A DNA stretch of 64,000 bases from Hahellaceae bacterium (GTDB lineage: Bacteria > Pseudomonadota > Gammaproteobacteria > Pseudomonadales > Oleiphilaceae): assembly GCA_024234575.1 (NCBI GenBank), contig JACKOB010000002.1:1-64000 (forward strand), in the 5' to 3' direction. The notes under the pieces are model-generated. The model saw only the letters and a list, made by a program, of their open reading frames with translations, did not search any database and was not told the origin of the DNA. The translations under genes and the position numbers were made by a program. Shown in pieces: positions 14,981 to 23,963 of the stretch; position 1 is the stretch's first letter; every line of letters starts with the position of its first letter.

Positions 14981-16837
14981 CTATGTCGCTTCGGTTAACA
15001 GCGCGTCAATGGCACGGACAAAGTTTTTGTGCGAGTCACTGCGAAACTCAGCGTAATTTAAGTTCTTAAAGGTGTCAGTCAGACGGTTAAACCAATGTCT
15101 GATATCATCTTTAGACTGAATCGCGATTTTTGCATCAACAATTTTCAATAACAAACTGAAGCTCTCTTTCTGTCGATCGATTCCGGTTGATACATCGACC
15201 GCATCAAACGCATCCTGCTGCAAATAAACCATATCGACCAGCGTTGCTTTTTGCTGGACGACAAAGTCCTCAGCGCTAACACCCTCTTCGCCGGTAACCT
15301 GCATCATGCGGGAAATATCTTCGCCACGATGCAATAAGTCAAATACGCTTTGGACTTGCGGTAGCCAGTCGCGTCCCATATTTTCGGTAAACCAATCCGA
15401 CAACTGCTCCATATAACGCGACCAGGACATTAAAGGGTCAACAGCAGGATAAAACCGTTTATAAGCGCGGTCGTAACTTAAACCGAGAAATGCCTTCACC
15501 GTGTTGAGGGTTGCCTGAGTCACGGGCTCTTCAAAGTTACCGCCTGCAGGTGAAACGGTGCCTATCAGTGTTAATGAACCAACACTGCCATCATTTGCTT
15601 TGATCACCCCGGCGCGCTCATACAGATTTCGAATGGATGATTCCAAATACGCAGGGAATGCCTCCTCCCCGGGAATTTCTTCGAGCCGACCCGAGGTTTC
15701 TCGCATTGCTTGTGCCCAGCGGGATGTTGAATCTGCCAACAACAAAACGTTATAGCCCATCTGTCGATAGTATTCACCTAAGGTCGCGCCGGTATAGATG
15801 GATGCTTCTCGCGCGGCCACGGGCATGGACGAGGTGTTGCAGATGATGATGGTTCGATCCATCAATGTGCCGCCAGTTCTGGGATCTTGCAGCTGCGGGA
15901 ACTCGTTAATGGTTTCGACAACTTCACCTGCCCGCTCACCACAGGCAACAACGATAACGATATCGACATCGGAATAGCGAGAAATCAGATTCTGCAGAAC
16001 AGTCTTCCCGGCACCAAAAGGACCAGGGATACAAGCCGTGCCGCCTTTGGCAATTGGGAAAAAGGTGTCGATTAAACGCAAAGTCGTCAGCATCGGCTTG
16101 CTGGGATACTGCCGCTCACTACGACCGGCTTTAACCATATTCACCGGCAATGGCAATCTTACAGGCCACTTTTGAAACAACGATAAATCATGGCGTTTGT
16201 TCTTGTCATCAAGCACACGTGCGACGATGGTTTCAACGGTAAAAGTACCTTCCTGAATCCACTCAACTCTCAGTTCGCCAATAAAATGAAACGGCACCAT
16301 GATTTTATGGGTGAACCGACCTTCCTGCACAACACCAAGCACATCCCCGGCATGAACTTTATCACCTACCCGCGCTCGGGCGGCAAAAGCCCATTTTTCT
16401 TTGCGATCCAGGGAAGGTGCCACCGCCCCTCGCAGCAGAAAACGCCCGTTCAATACTTCGAGCCTTTTCAGCGGGTTTTGTAAGCCATCATAAACTTGCC
16501 GCAGCAACCCTGGCCCTAATTCTACCGACAGCAGCTCGCCTGTTTGCTCGACAGGATCGCCAATGGCAACGCCTGCAGTATCTTCGTAAACCTGCACATC
16601 AGCCCGCCGCCCTTGCACGCGCAGTACCTCAGCCTTGAGTTTTTCTTGCGCGCAGCCTTTTGCCGGCGTGGGGCAAATATAGACAACTTCGTTTTTAACC
16701 AGCGGCAAACTATCGGCAGCCTCTGGTGTCGCCGCACTTTCGACGGTGATAACGTCATCACTGACAGCCACTACGCGGGCAGTGGTATTGAGTGTATCTA
16801 CCGAAACCTGTTCGTTGACATTTTGATTTGTGTTCAT
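14981..16837 (-). CDS. atpA: V/A-type ATP synthase catalytic subunit A
   Basis: 618-residue catalytic nucleotide-binding subunit of the V1/A1 headpiece. The P-loop GPFGAGKT is at residues 272-279. The A-type non-homologous region precedes it (LRGAVAPSLDRKEKWAFAAR), and DSTSRWAQAMRETSGRL follows. The N terminus carries roughly 20 extra residues before the beta-barrel. It is the last gene of the operon here, and its ATG overlaps the DUF2764 stop in ATGA. Confidence 0.95.
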   Translation of the reverse strand: MNTNQNVNEQVSVDTLNTTARVVAVSDDVITVESAATPEAADSLPLVKNEVVYICPTPAKGCAQEKLKAEVLRVQGRRADVQVYEDTAGVAIGDPVEQTGELLSVELGPGLLRQVYDGLQNPLKRLEVLNGRFLLRGAVAPSLDRKEKWAFAARARVGDKVHAGDVLGVVQEGRFTHKIMVPFHFIGELRVEWIQEGTFTVETIVARVLDDKNKRHDLSLFQKWPVRLPLPVNMVKAGRSERQYPSKPMLTTLRLIDTFFPIAKGGTACIPGPFGAGKTVLQNLISRYSDVDIVIVVACGERAGEVVETINEFPQLQDPRTGGTLMDRTIIICNTSSMPVAAREASIYTGATLGEYYRQMGYNVLLLADSTSRWAQAMRETSGRLEEIPGEEAFPAYLESSIRNLYERAGVIKANDGSVGSLTLIGTVSPAGGNFEEPVTQATLNTVKAFLGLSYDRAYKRFYPAVDPLMSWSRYMEQLSDWFTENMGRDWLPQVQSVFDLLHRGEDISRMMQVTGEEGVSAEDFVVQQKATLVDMVYLQQDAFDAVDVSTGIDRQKESFSLLLKIVDAKIAIQSKDDIRHWFNRLTDTFKNLNYAEFRSDSHKNFVRAIDALLTEAT

Positions 16838-17523
16838 GCCATATCCTTCAAAGTCTTTAACGATTGTGCCAACGTTGTATTTACCAGCTTATCGAAGTTA
16901 ACACGCGCCCTATCTGCATTGTTCTGGCACCAGCGATCGACCAAATCCCACTTGATAACGTACAGCACGACCGCAGAAAATCCAAAAGGCGTACTCGGAT
17001 GCTGGGAGTTGTAATAGTGCCAGACACCCGACAGCAGAGCCTTTTCGACGGCAAAACTCTCACCTTTTGCAAGCTCATCGGCGACGGTTGGCAACCAGTG
17101 AAAGCGGTGTTCAAGATTAAATGTCGGGTTTGACCAATGCTGCCGAATATGCCGGACGTAGCTACCATAACCCCAATTAACACCCGCGGCCGGGGCATCT
17201 TCCCCTTGTCGCCGCCGACGCAGTGCCGCGACGATTGTTCGGGTATCCATGCGCCAGCGCAGCCACTGCCGGATATCTTCATGAGGAATACCAGCAAGGA
17301 AGTGATTGGCTTTAGCGATGATTTTTTGCTCGTCTGCCTGCAGCGACATCCCCCCCCAGGAGAACGCCTCGGTGAGTTTTCGCACCCAATGCTGATCGGT
17401 AAAATCGAGCATATTCATTCGCTTTTGCAACTGTACCCTGGTAATTCCAGGCCGACTGAGCCTAAAAGGGTCTGCCAGATGTGGCAGCGAACAGAGCAAC
17501 TCGATGTACTGTTGATTCGACAT
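16834..17523 (-). CDS. V/A-ATPase-associated protein (DUF2764)
   Basis: 229 residues, beginning MSNQQYIELLCSLPHLADPF. It is soluble, helical and Trp-rich (DIRQWLRWRMDTRTIVAALR). Genes of the DUF2764 family occur between the E and A subunit genes of bacterial V/A-ATPase operons such as that of Chlamydia, and this gene sits exactly there. Because the operon has no recognisable C or F subunit, this protein could act in the central stalk or as a C-subunit substitute; that is inference. Confidence 0.75.
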   Translation of the reverse strand: MSNQQYIELLCSLPHLADPFRLSRPGITRVQLQKRMNMLDFTDQHWVRKLTEAFSWGGMSLQADEQKIIAKANHFLAGIPHEDIRQWLRWRMDTRTIVAALRRRRQGEDAPAAGVNWGYGSYVRHIRQHWSNPTFNLEHRFHWLPTVADELAKGESFAVEKALLSGVWHYYNSQHPSTPFGFSAVVLYVIKWDLVDRWCQNNADRARVNFDKLVNTTLAQSLKTLKDMA

Positions 17524-17538
17524 GTGCGCAACCTTCCT

Positions 17539-18216
17539 TTAGGCTACAACGCCTTCCAATAAAGCCCGGAAACGTGGTTGCAGATGCGCCAATAACAAAT
17601 CTGCCAACGATTTATCAGTCACTTCAATAAGAATTTCTCCATCTTTCAGTACAAACACCATGCCGGCACTGACATCTTTACTTAAAGAGAACTTTACACC
17701 GGACTGAAACAGAGAGCTTGCCACTTCAGACAGCACTTCCATCAATGCGCCCTGCTCAATAGACGATGGATTATGCCTTAATTCATCCAAGCCCAGCGCA
17801 TGGGCTGGTAGCAGTATCTTCATTGGCTGATCGGGCACCTGACTTTTCGCAGCCGCTTCGATCAAAAGTTTTTTCAGCGTCTCTGGATCTTGCATTTCAT
17901 GCTGAATAAGTCTTTTCAGCTGTGCTGCAAACTGAGCAGAAAGATTGTCTTTCAGCTTTAATTTAACATCGCGAAAAGCCATCTCCAGGCTATCTTTACC
18001 CGCATTGCGAATAAACGCCGCGTCTTTTTCCGACTGACGTTTAATGTGCTCGGCTTCTTCTTTTGCCTGACTGATAATCCATTCGGCACGTTTCTCGGCT
18101 TCTTCGACAATACGGATGCCTTCTTCTTTACCGGCAGCGACACCCTTGTCATGGATGCGGTCAATTAACTCCTGAATACCGTGGGAGTTTTCTTTTGCAT
18201 GATTCGATTGCGACAT
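17539..18216 (-). CDS. atpE: V/A-type ATP synthase peripheral stalk subunit E
   Basis: 225 residues. The N-terminal half is a long charged helix (KEEGIRIVEEAEKRAEWIIS) expected to form the coiled coil of the peripheral stalk, and the C-terminal half is the globular domain that grips the A/B head. A strong GAGGAGG lies upstream of the ATG. No separate subunit G/H gene is visible, so the partner helix of the stalk is missing or encoded elsewhere. Confidence 0.85.
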   Translation of the reverse strand: MSQSNHAKENSHGIQELIDRIHDKGVAAGKEEGIRIVEEAEKRAEWIISQAKEEAEHIKRQSEKDAAFIRNAGKDSLEMAFRDVKLKLKDNLSAQFAAQLKRLIQHEMQDPETLKKLLIEAAAKSQVPDQPMKILLPAHALGLDELRHNPSSIEQGALMEVLSEVASSLFQSGVKFSLSKDVSAGMVFVLKDGEILIEVTDKSLADLLLAHLQPRFRALLEGVVA

Positions 18217-18227
18217 AACTGGCCTCC

Positions 18228-18674
18228 TCAGGCAGGAAGAGATCCGCTTAACACCAGAGCAAACACGAAGGCGAATACCGCGAAGCCCTCTACGATTGCC
18301 GCCGGGGCGATAGTCAGACCAAATATCTCTGGTTTGTTTTTCGCGGCATTAATAGCTGCTACCAGCGCCCGCCCTTGATATATCGCGCTATACATAAGCG
18401 CCAACCCGGTTAATAACCCGATACCGAAAATTCCCGGTGAGTTGGTTACCGTCAGTTCACGGTTAAGGGTAAACATGACCACAATACCCAAGATCACCTG
18501 GGTGGATGGCATCGCCGCTAAACCGATGTATTTACCATAGCCACTTTCAGTATCTAACAATGCACCCGCTGCCGCTTGCCCGGCAGTCGCACAGCCGTTA
18601 CTGCTGCCGATAGCACCCAACGCAACTGGCGCAAACACGCCTACCCACCCCAAAGCAATCAGGATTTGATCCAT
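18228..18674 (-). CDS. atpK: V/A-type ATP synthase proteolipid subunit K
   Basis: Ring-forming rotor subunit, 148 residues from the ATG at 18674 (MDQILIALGW), preceded by GGGAGA; the frame is open to 18704. It has two hairpins (four membrane helices), as in V-type c subunits. The ion-binding residues of the Na+ enzyme of Enterococcus hirae have counterparts: Thr58-Gln59 (PSTQVILG), Gln100 (YQGRA) and the essential Glu129 (AIVEGFAVF). This predicts Na+ rather than H+ coupling. The first hairpin lacks an equivalent acid, so there is one carboxylate per four helices. Confidence 0.92.
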   Translation of the reverse strand: MDQILIALGWVGVFAPVALGAIGSSNGCATAGQAAAGALLDTESGYGKYIGLAAMPSTQVILGIVVMFTLNRELTVTNSPGIFGIGLLTGLALMYSAIYQGRALVAAINAAKNKPEIFGLTIAPAAIVEGFAVFAFVFALVLSGSLPA

Positions 18675-18740
18675 TTCTTTTCTCCCGGTAGTTCCCGTTC
18701 TCACGGCTATTTTTAATGTTGTTCGTTTCCGTCGCGGTAT

Positions 18741-18761
18741 ATCTGCCAGCCTCTGTCAGAT
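18741..18761 (-). other. hairpin between atpI and atpK
   Basis: ATCTGCCAG (18741-18749) and CTGTCAGAT (18753-18761) pair at 8 of 9 positions. It lies in the only sizeable gap of the ATPase operon (18675-18778), just upstream of the gene for the highest-copy subunit. It could stabilise or process the mRNA so that atpK is made in excess. Confidence 0.4.
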
Positions 18762-18778
18762 AATTTTATGTGTAACCA

Positions 18779-20566
18779 CTAACCCCGTTTCTTGAAAGCC
18801 TTAAATGGGTAACCTTCCCCCTTAACGCCCCAGTTATAAAATTCCAGCAGGTTTAAGCGCAGGCCATGAATCACACCACTCATAATCCCCAGAACAAAGT
18901 TCAGGCCATGCCCAAAAATCAGAATCAGCAGGAAGAGAATGCCACCACCCGCCGAGACCGAATCACGCGCCTCTATTGCCAATGTATTGAAAGTGACAGC
19001 CAGCGAGGCACTGGATAACCCCAGTGCAAACAAACGCATATAACTCAGTGCATCACCAAATGCTTTCGACAAACCATATAACGCTTTGGTGCCATCGAAG
19101 ATTCGGGCTCCTGCGTCCGTCATACGGGTTACTTTACGCCCACTGGTAAATAACAGGATAAGTAAAATACCCACGACAATTCCGCTGGTGTTGGCTGAGG
19201 AGGACAAACTAAACCCATCCGTTTTCAGATACTCTAGCCACATGAAGAAACTGAAGCCAATCACTAAGACCCAGCCAACAGAACTCAGCGCCTGCAGCGT
19301 CTTACGCTCTGTCCAGGCAACCATGCTATTGGCCAGAATCAAGTGAAACACACCCGCGCCTATGGAGAGCTTCATCATGGCGCTAAAGTCGTCCATATTA
19401 ATCAGGTGCAAATGACCTAAAAGGCTTGACTCTGCCGGGGTGACCCCAAAGTAACTGCCCACCAATACACCGTAAACAATAGAGGTGCCAATCAACGACA
19501 AGGTGAGATTACGAATGCGTATGCCGGTGTCTGAACGGCCGCTTTTTTTCCAGAAGGCCGCCAGAATTAAAGCAAGCACAAAGGCGTAACCTGCATCCGA
19601 TAAAATCATCGCGAAAAATAATGAAAAGGAGAAAAAGATCAGTAGTGACGGGTCCCAGGAGCGATAACCGGGCAGTTGGAAAAAGGCGACCGCTTCTTCA
19701 CCGCCACCATAATGATTGGAATTTTGCAGCAAGGTGGGAGGCTCTTCTGTCGCCTCGACATCTGCAGTTTGATACGCTATCGGCAAGTGCTGGCGCAAGC
19801 CATCCAGCAAGGACAATTTTTCTTCCGGAACCCACCCCTGCACCACAAAGCAATCTGTTGAATCAAAAGACATTTCTGCTGCCTGCAGCAGCTCTGCCTG
19901 ATCAACCGCATCATCCAGTGAAATTCGTAACGGTAGAATCCAACGGGTGAGTGACTCCCGTTCGGCATTCAAATCCTCCAGGCGAACCTGCGCCTTTTCG
20001 AACTCTTGCTCCAGCTCACTTAGCGAGAGATTGCCTACGTGAATACGGGCAATAGGCACCTGCTCAAAAGTTGGCTCTTCTTCTGCGATGACCAGCACAT
20101 AGCTGTAATTGTGGTCTTCATTAACAATTTGCCAGGGTAATTCAAGTGCTGCCAGCAGCCTTTTTTTAGATAAGGGGATTTTGTAAAACCACAACCGATA
20201 CCCCGCCAGGTCTGAGAGTGGCGAATACTCAAACTCTCCCCATGGCTTAAGCTCTTTGCGTCGCTGAGTGTATAACTCCAGCTGGTCAAGCACCTCTTCC
20301 CGCGCCACCTTATTCGCCAGAGAGCGATTTACTGCATCGGCAATGTCTCCGGATTTTGGCTGCTGCAGACGGCGTTTAGCCGGTGCGGCATCCAGATAGG
20401 CCAGTGCTTCTTTTTGTCTCTCGTAGTCTGTGGGCGCATAGACGTCAGCATGCTCGGCCAAGGCAACCAAGTGCACAACACCCAGCTGCTGCAGGCCATC
20501 GAGTATGTCTGTTTTTGCCTCGATTTCGCCAATGAGTGTAAGTTTCTTGAGAACGGCGATAGTCAT
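18779..20566 (-). CDS. atpI: V/A-type ATP synthase membrane subunit I (a subunit)
   Basis: 595 residues. The N-terminal cytoplasmic half has long helical arms (ESLTRWILPLRISLDDAVDQ). The C-terminal half has about seven membrane segments, starting near WDPSLLIFFSFSLFFAMIL, with the conserved region around KAFGDALSYMRLFALGLSS containing the essential Arg of the ion half-channel. It forms the stator that faces the K ring. The ATG overlaps the D-subunit stop. Confidence 0.93.
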   Translation of the reverse strand: MTIAVLKKLTLIGEIEAKTDILDGLQQLGVVHLVALAEHADVYAPTDYERQKEALAYLDAAPAKRRLQQPKSGDIADAVNRSLANKVAREEVLDQLELYTQRRKELKPWGEFEYSPLSDLAGYRLWFYKIPLSKKRLLAALELPWQIVNEDHNYSYVLVIAEEEPTFEQVPIARIHVGNLSLSELEQEFEKAQVRLEDLNAERESLTRWILPLRISLDDAVDQAELLQAAEMSFDSTDCFVVQGWVPEEKLSLLDGLRQHLPIAYQTADVEATEEPPTLLQNSNHYGGGEEAVAFFQLPGYRSWDPSLLIFFSFSLFFAMILSDAGYAFVLALILAAFWKKSGRSDTGIRIRNLTLSLIGTSIVYGVLVGSYFGVTPAESSLLGHLHLINMDDFSAMMKLSIGAGVFHLILANSMVAWTERKTLQALSSVGWVLVIGFSFFMWLEYLKTDGFSLSSSANTSGIVVGILLILLFTSGRKVTRMTDAGARIFDGTKALYGLSKAFGDALSYMRLFALGLSSASLAVTFNTLAIEARDSVSAGGGILFLLILIFGHGLNFVLGIMSGVIHGLRLNLLEFYNWGVKGEGYPFKAFKKRG

Positions 20567-21189
20567 GGCGTTGCAGGCTCCGCGGGTGCGCCCTTGTTAC
20601 CCTGATGCTTTTGCTTCGCCAGTTTTGAGCGCACAACACCGGCACGTTCCTGATCAGCCAGAAACAAGCTGATTCGCTTTACATTCTGTTGTGAGGTGGG
20701 AATCAAGATCTTGGAGAACAAATTAACCCTTTGGGTAATGGTGCGCGCGGCTTTAATCAGCCTCTTCACTCGACGCTGCAGAATTTCTTCTTCCAATCTA
20801 AGGCGCACAACCTGTTCAAGAGAGCTGGCAACCTCATCTACCCAGTGCGGGCGGGCTAAATAACTGTAGGGTGTGCGCTGGTACTTCACCCCCTTGAGGG
20901 TCGGTAGCAACGTGCCGAGCATGTTCTCTTCCTGAATATCCAGTTCGACAACTTCGACTAACCCGTCCAGAGAAATACTATCCACCGCCAGCATCGGCAA
21001 CTTATGGTAAACCTGCTGCAGAATCCGTTCGATATGCTCCTGGTGTTCAGCCAATGCCCTTTCTGCTTTTTTCCTCTCTACCAGCAACTGCTTCTGCTTA
21101 AGCTCGAGGGATGGCAAATATTTGCCATAAGCGGCCTGCTTCTGCTTTTCGGTGCTTAGAGCACTTTTATTCAGGGCGATTTTAGCCAT
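20563..21189 (-). CDS. atpD: V/A-type ATP synthase central shaft subunit D
   Basis: 208 residues, mostly two long antiparallel helices: an N-terminal helix (LNKSALSTEKQKQAAYGKYL) and a C-terminal helix ending in a Lys/Ala-rich tail. This is the rotor axle inside the A3B3 head. The start overlaps the atpB stop by 8 bases (ATGGCTAA). No separate subunit F was found next to it, as in the chlamydial operon. Confidence 0.88.
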   Translation of the reverse strand: MAKIALNKSALSTEKQKQAAYGKYLPSLELKQKQLLVERKKAERALAEHQEHIERILQQVYHKLPMLAVDSISLDGLVEVVELDIQEENMLGTLLPTLKGVKYQRTPYSYLARPHWVDEVASSLEQVVRLRLEEEILQRRVKRLIKAARTITQRVNLFSKILIPTSQQNVKRISLFLADQERAGVVRSKLAKQKHQGNKGAPAEPATP

Positions 21190-22525
21190 GCGCTTGCACC
21201 CAGTATTGGTTCTTCAGTTGTTGCTTGATAACGACTTCATCTTTATCAAAACACTCAGCAAGCAACACCCAACAGGCATCCAGCGCCTCTTCCAATGGTA
21301 ACGAGACATCCAGTTTCATAAATCGACGGCGAAATAACTGGCTAAACTTCAACAGCTTGCGATCGAACTCACTGAGATCAAAAGCCATCGCCTGCTTTTG
21401 CTCTGCTTCGACACCTTCAGAATAATATCGAATCATGGTGTTCATAATCTGACCATGATCTTCACGGGTTTGCTTGCCAATAACATGCTGCTTTAGACGT
21501 GACAGAGAACCAAACGGATCAATCTCGCCATTATGCAAATAGAACTGCCCTTCGGTGATATAACCGGTATTATCCGGCACCGGATGAGTCACGTCGTTAC
21601 CCGGCATGGTAGTTACCGACAAAATCGTGACTGACCCAGCCCCTTTAAAATCACAGGCCTTTTCGTACCGCTTGGCCAATTGCGAGTACAAATCTCCCAT
21701 GTAACCCCGATTTGAGGGGATGTGTTCCATGGCGATGCCAATCTCTTTCATGGCATCCGCGTAGGCGGTCATGTCGGTGAGCAAGACCAACACCCGTTTG
21801 CCCTCTTCAACAGCCATTTTCTCGGCAACCGCCAGGCACAGATCCGGCACCATCAACCGCTCCACTACGGGGTCGGAGGCCAGGTTAACATACATGACAG
21901 TACGCGAGAGCACGCCGGCATCTTCAAAAGACTTGCGGAAATTATGGTAATCATCGTAGATAAGTCCCAGACCGCCGAAAACAACAACGTCGGCATCGGC
22001 CTGAATGCCAATACGAGAGAGAAACTTGTTGTAAGGCTCACCAGCAACGGAAAAAATCGGAATCTTTTGGCTTTCTACCAGACAATTGAACACGTCAATC
22101 ATAGGCACATTGGTACGAATCATTTTCGACGCCAGCACTCTGGCAGAAGGGTTAACCGTTGGCCCATTAATCGCGACCCGTGGTTCGTGTGACAATGAAG
22201 GCCCATTATCGATGGCCAAACCAGAGCCACCAAAGATACGTCCAAGTATGTTCTCGGAATAAATGGCCTGCATTGTTTCGCCAAGAAAGCGCACAGAGGC
22301 ATGATTAGACAACCCCTTGGTGCCAGCAAATACCTGCAACGACACTTCGTTGTCGGCGAGTTTGGTGATCTGTGCCAGGGAGAATGTCTGACCATTTTGC
22401 TCGATAATGGCCAAATCACGATTTCGCGGAGGAATGGCCATGGCATCGTGGCTATCTATATTAAGGGTGACGATATCCCCTACGATGCTGGTAATACCGT
22501 TATATCGCGTAAACAAACTTTCCAT
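21182..22525 (-). CDS. atpB: V/A-type ATP synthase non-catalytic subunit B
   Basis: 447 residues from the ATG at 22525 (MESLFTRYNGITSI), which has a GGAG upstream; the frame extends to 22576. It contains the B-subunit nucleotide-fold region without a canonical P-loop, and conserved stretches such as MKEIGIAMEHIPSNRGYMGD and MPGNDVTHPVPDNTGYITEG. It alternates with A in the hexameric head. Here it is the first gene of the operon, unlike the common order in which E and A come first. Confidence 0.95.
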   Translation of the reverse strand: MESLFTRYNGITSIVGDIVTLNIDSHDAMAIPPRNRDLAIIEQNGQTFSLAQITKLADNEVSLQVFAGTKGLSNHASVRFLGETMQAIYSENILGRIFGGSGLAIDNGPSLSHEPRVAINGPTVNPSARVLASKMIRTNVPMIDVFNCLVESQKIPIFSVAGEPYNKFLSRIGIQADADVVVFGGLGLIYDDYHNFRKSFEDAGVLSRTVMYVNLASDPVVERLMVPDLCLAVAEKMAVEEGKRVLVLLTDMTAYADAMKEIGIAMEHIPSNRGYMGDLYSQLAKRYEKACDFKGAGSVTILSVTTMPGNDVTHPVPDNTGYITEGQFYLHNGEIDPFGSLSRLKQHVIGKQTREDHGQIMNTMIRYYSEGVEAEQKQAMAFDLSEFDRKLLKFSQLFRRRFMKLDVSLPLEEALDACWVLLAECFDKDEVVIKQQLKNQYWVQAHG

Positions 22526-22634
22526 GATGGCTCCTGCAATCAATGAAGCTCTTGTTTTAACCGGAAGCAAGCACACCGGGCTTTCTGCTACTCATTCTGA
22601 ACCGATCACTAACAATGATTTTGATCCCGCTCAA

Positions 22635-22982
22635 TCAATCAGTTTCTTTCTTGGTTTTTTTGAGCAAATCCTCTAACCCGGAAAACGGTTTAAACGTCGC
22701 TGGCGCAATTTTCTTGCCTCCCGGCTGGGATTCTAAATGCTTTGACTCTAATACCTTGGCGTGTTCGTAGTCGTGGCAGTACAAGCACAACAATTCCCAA
22801 TTACTGCCATCCGGTGGATTATTACCATGATTATGGTCTTTATGATGTACCGTGAGTTCAGACAGGTTTTTATAGGTAAACTCGCGGGCACAGCGTCCGC
22901 ACACCCAGGGATACATTTTAAGCGCGCGATCACGATAGGTGTTTTCTGCTGATGATTCAGCCCTATTATTCTCTTTACTCAT
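22635..22982 (-). CDS. yajD: HNH nuclease YajD
   Basis: 115 residues. ALKMYPWVCGRCAREFTYKN, LTVHHKDHNHGNNP and NWELLCLYCHDYEH carry the CxxC...HH...CxxCH pattern of a zinc-containing HNH nuclease and closely follow E. coli YajD as remembered. The long N-terminal lead is Ser/Glu rich. Target unknown. It lies about 110 bases upstream of the ATPase operon in the same direction and is probably a separate unit. Confidence 0.9.
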   Translation of the reverse strand: MSKENNRAESSAENTYRDRALKMYPWVCGRCAREFTYKNLSELTVHHKDHNHGNNPPDGSNWELLCLYCHDYEHAKVLESKHLESQPGGKKIAPATFKPFSGLEDLLKKTKKETD

Positions 22983-23231
22983 GCCCGATTCACTATGGTT
23001 TAGGAGAGTTCAATCGAATGAGTATAGCAACGCTTTTGGAGACGTTCGATTTCAGCCTGAAATTTTTCATCCCTCACGAAAGGAGGATACCGTTCGATAA
23101 AGCTTACATTTTATGGACATTTATAACGAATATTTCGATATATCGGTGCCGCCAGAAGACTATCCTAGCTAAAGCCAATCAATATTTTTCGGGTTGAGAA
23201 ATATTTTTTCACAACGTCAACGGAGAGAGCC

Positions 23232-23945
23232 ATGAAGTATTATCGCGGAGCACAACAACGAGGACATGTTAATTTTGACTGGCTCGACAGTTACCATACT
23301 TTTTCGTTTGGCAACTACTATGCTCCTCAACACATGGGTTTTTCAGCTCTACGCGTGATCAATGACGATACGGTTGCCCCTGGGGCAGGGTTTGCAACCC
23401 ATGCGCACAGGGATATGGAGATCATTTCTTATATATTGGAAGGTGAGATTGAGCACAAGGACAGCATGGGAAATCACTTCGTTGTTAAACAAGATGAAGT
23501 ACAAATTATGAGCGCGGGAACGGGCATTACTCACTCCGAATACAACGGCTCAGAAACATCCAGACTCAAATTTTTACAAATATGGGTGCAGCCAAACGTT
23601 AGAGGACTAAAACCAGGCTACCAACAAAAAGCCATCCCCCAATCAGCACCACTAACAGCACTCGTTACTGCTGATGGTAGAAATGGGTCATTAATCATGC
23701 ATCAGGATGCAAGTATTTATCGCGTAAAGCTCAGTGCGGAAAAAGCACAAGGATTATCTACTGAGAATCGATTTGGATATTTACATATTGTCCGCGGAGA
23801 GGCTGCGATGCAGTTAGAAAGCAATGAAAATTATAATCTTGTAAATGGTGATGGTTTTGGCGTTGGTGAAAACACAGATCTGACGATTTTATCCAAATCC
23901 GATAACTTTGAAGCCCTGTGGTTCGACTTACCTCCCCATGATTAG
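23232..23945 (+). CDS. pirin family protein
   Basis: 237-residue bicupin of the YhaK/pirin type. The metal ligands appear as His57, His59 (FATHAHRDME), His101 and Glu103 (GITHSEYN). The start is supported by the upstream GGAGAG. Bacterial pirins include quercetin dioxygenases and redox-linked regulators; the sequence does not separate these. It is convergent with metR, the two stops lying 19 bases apart. Confidence 0.9.
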   Translation: MKYYRGAQQRGHVNFDWLDSYHTFSFGNYYAPQHMGFSALRVINDDTVAPGAGFATHAHRDMEIISYILEGEIEHKDSMGNHFVVKQDEVQIMSAGTGITHSEYNGSETSRLKFLQIWVQPNVRGLKPGYQQKAIPQSAPLTALVTADGRNGSLIMHQDASIYRVKLSAEKAQGLSTENRFGYLHIVRGEAAMQLESNENYNLVNGDGFGVGENTDLTILSKSDNFEALWFDLPPHD

Positions 23946-23963
23946 CCTCACCGGGAACGCTGG

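Noticed and set aside
22952..23197. Plus-strand ORF of 81 residues before the pirin gene
   Set aside because: Composition is not protein-like, it overlaps the yajD start and has no ribosome-binding site.
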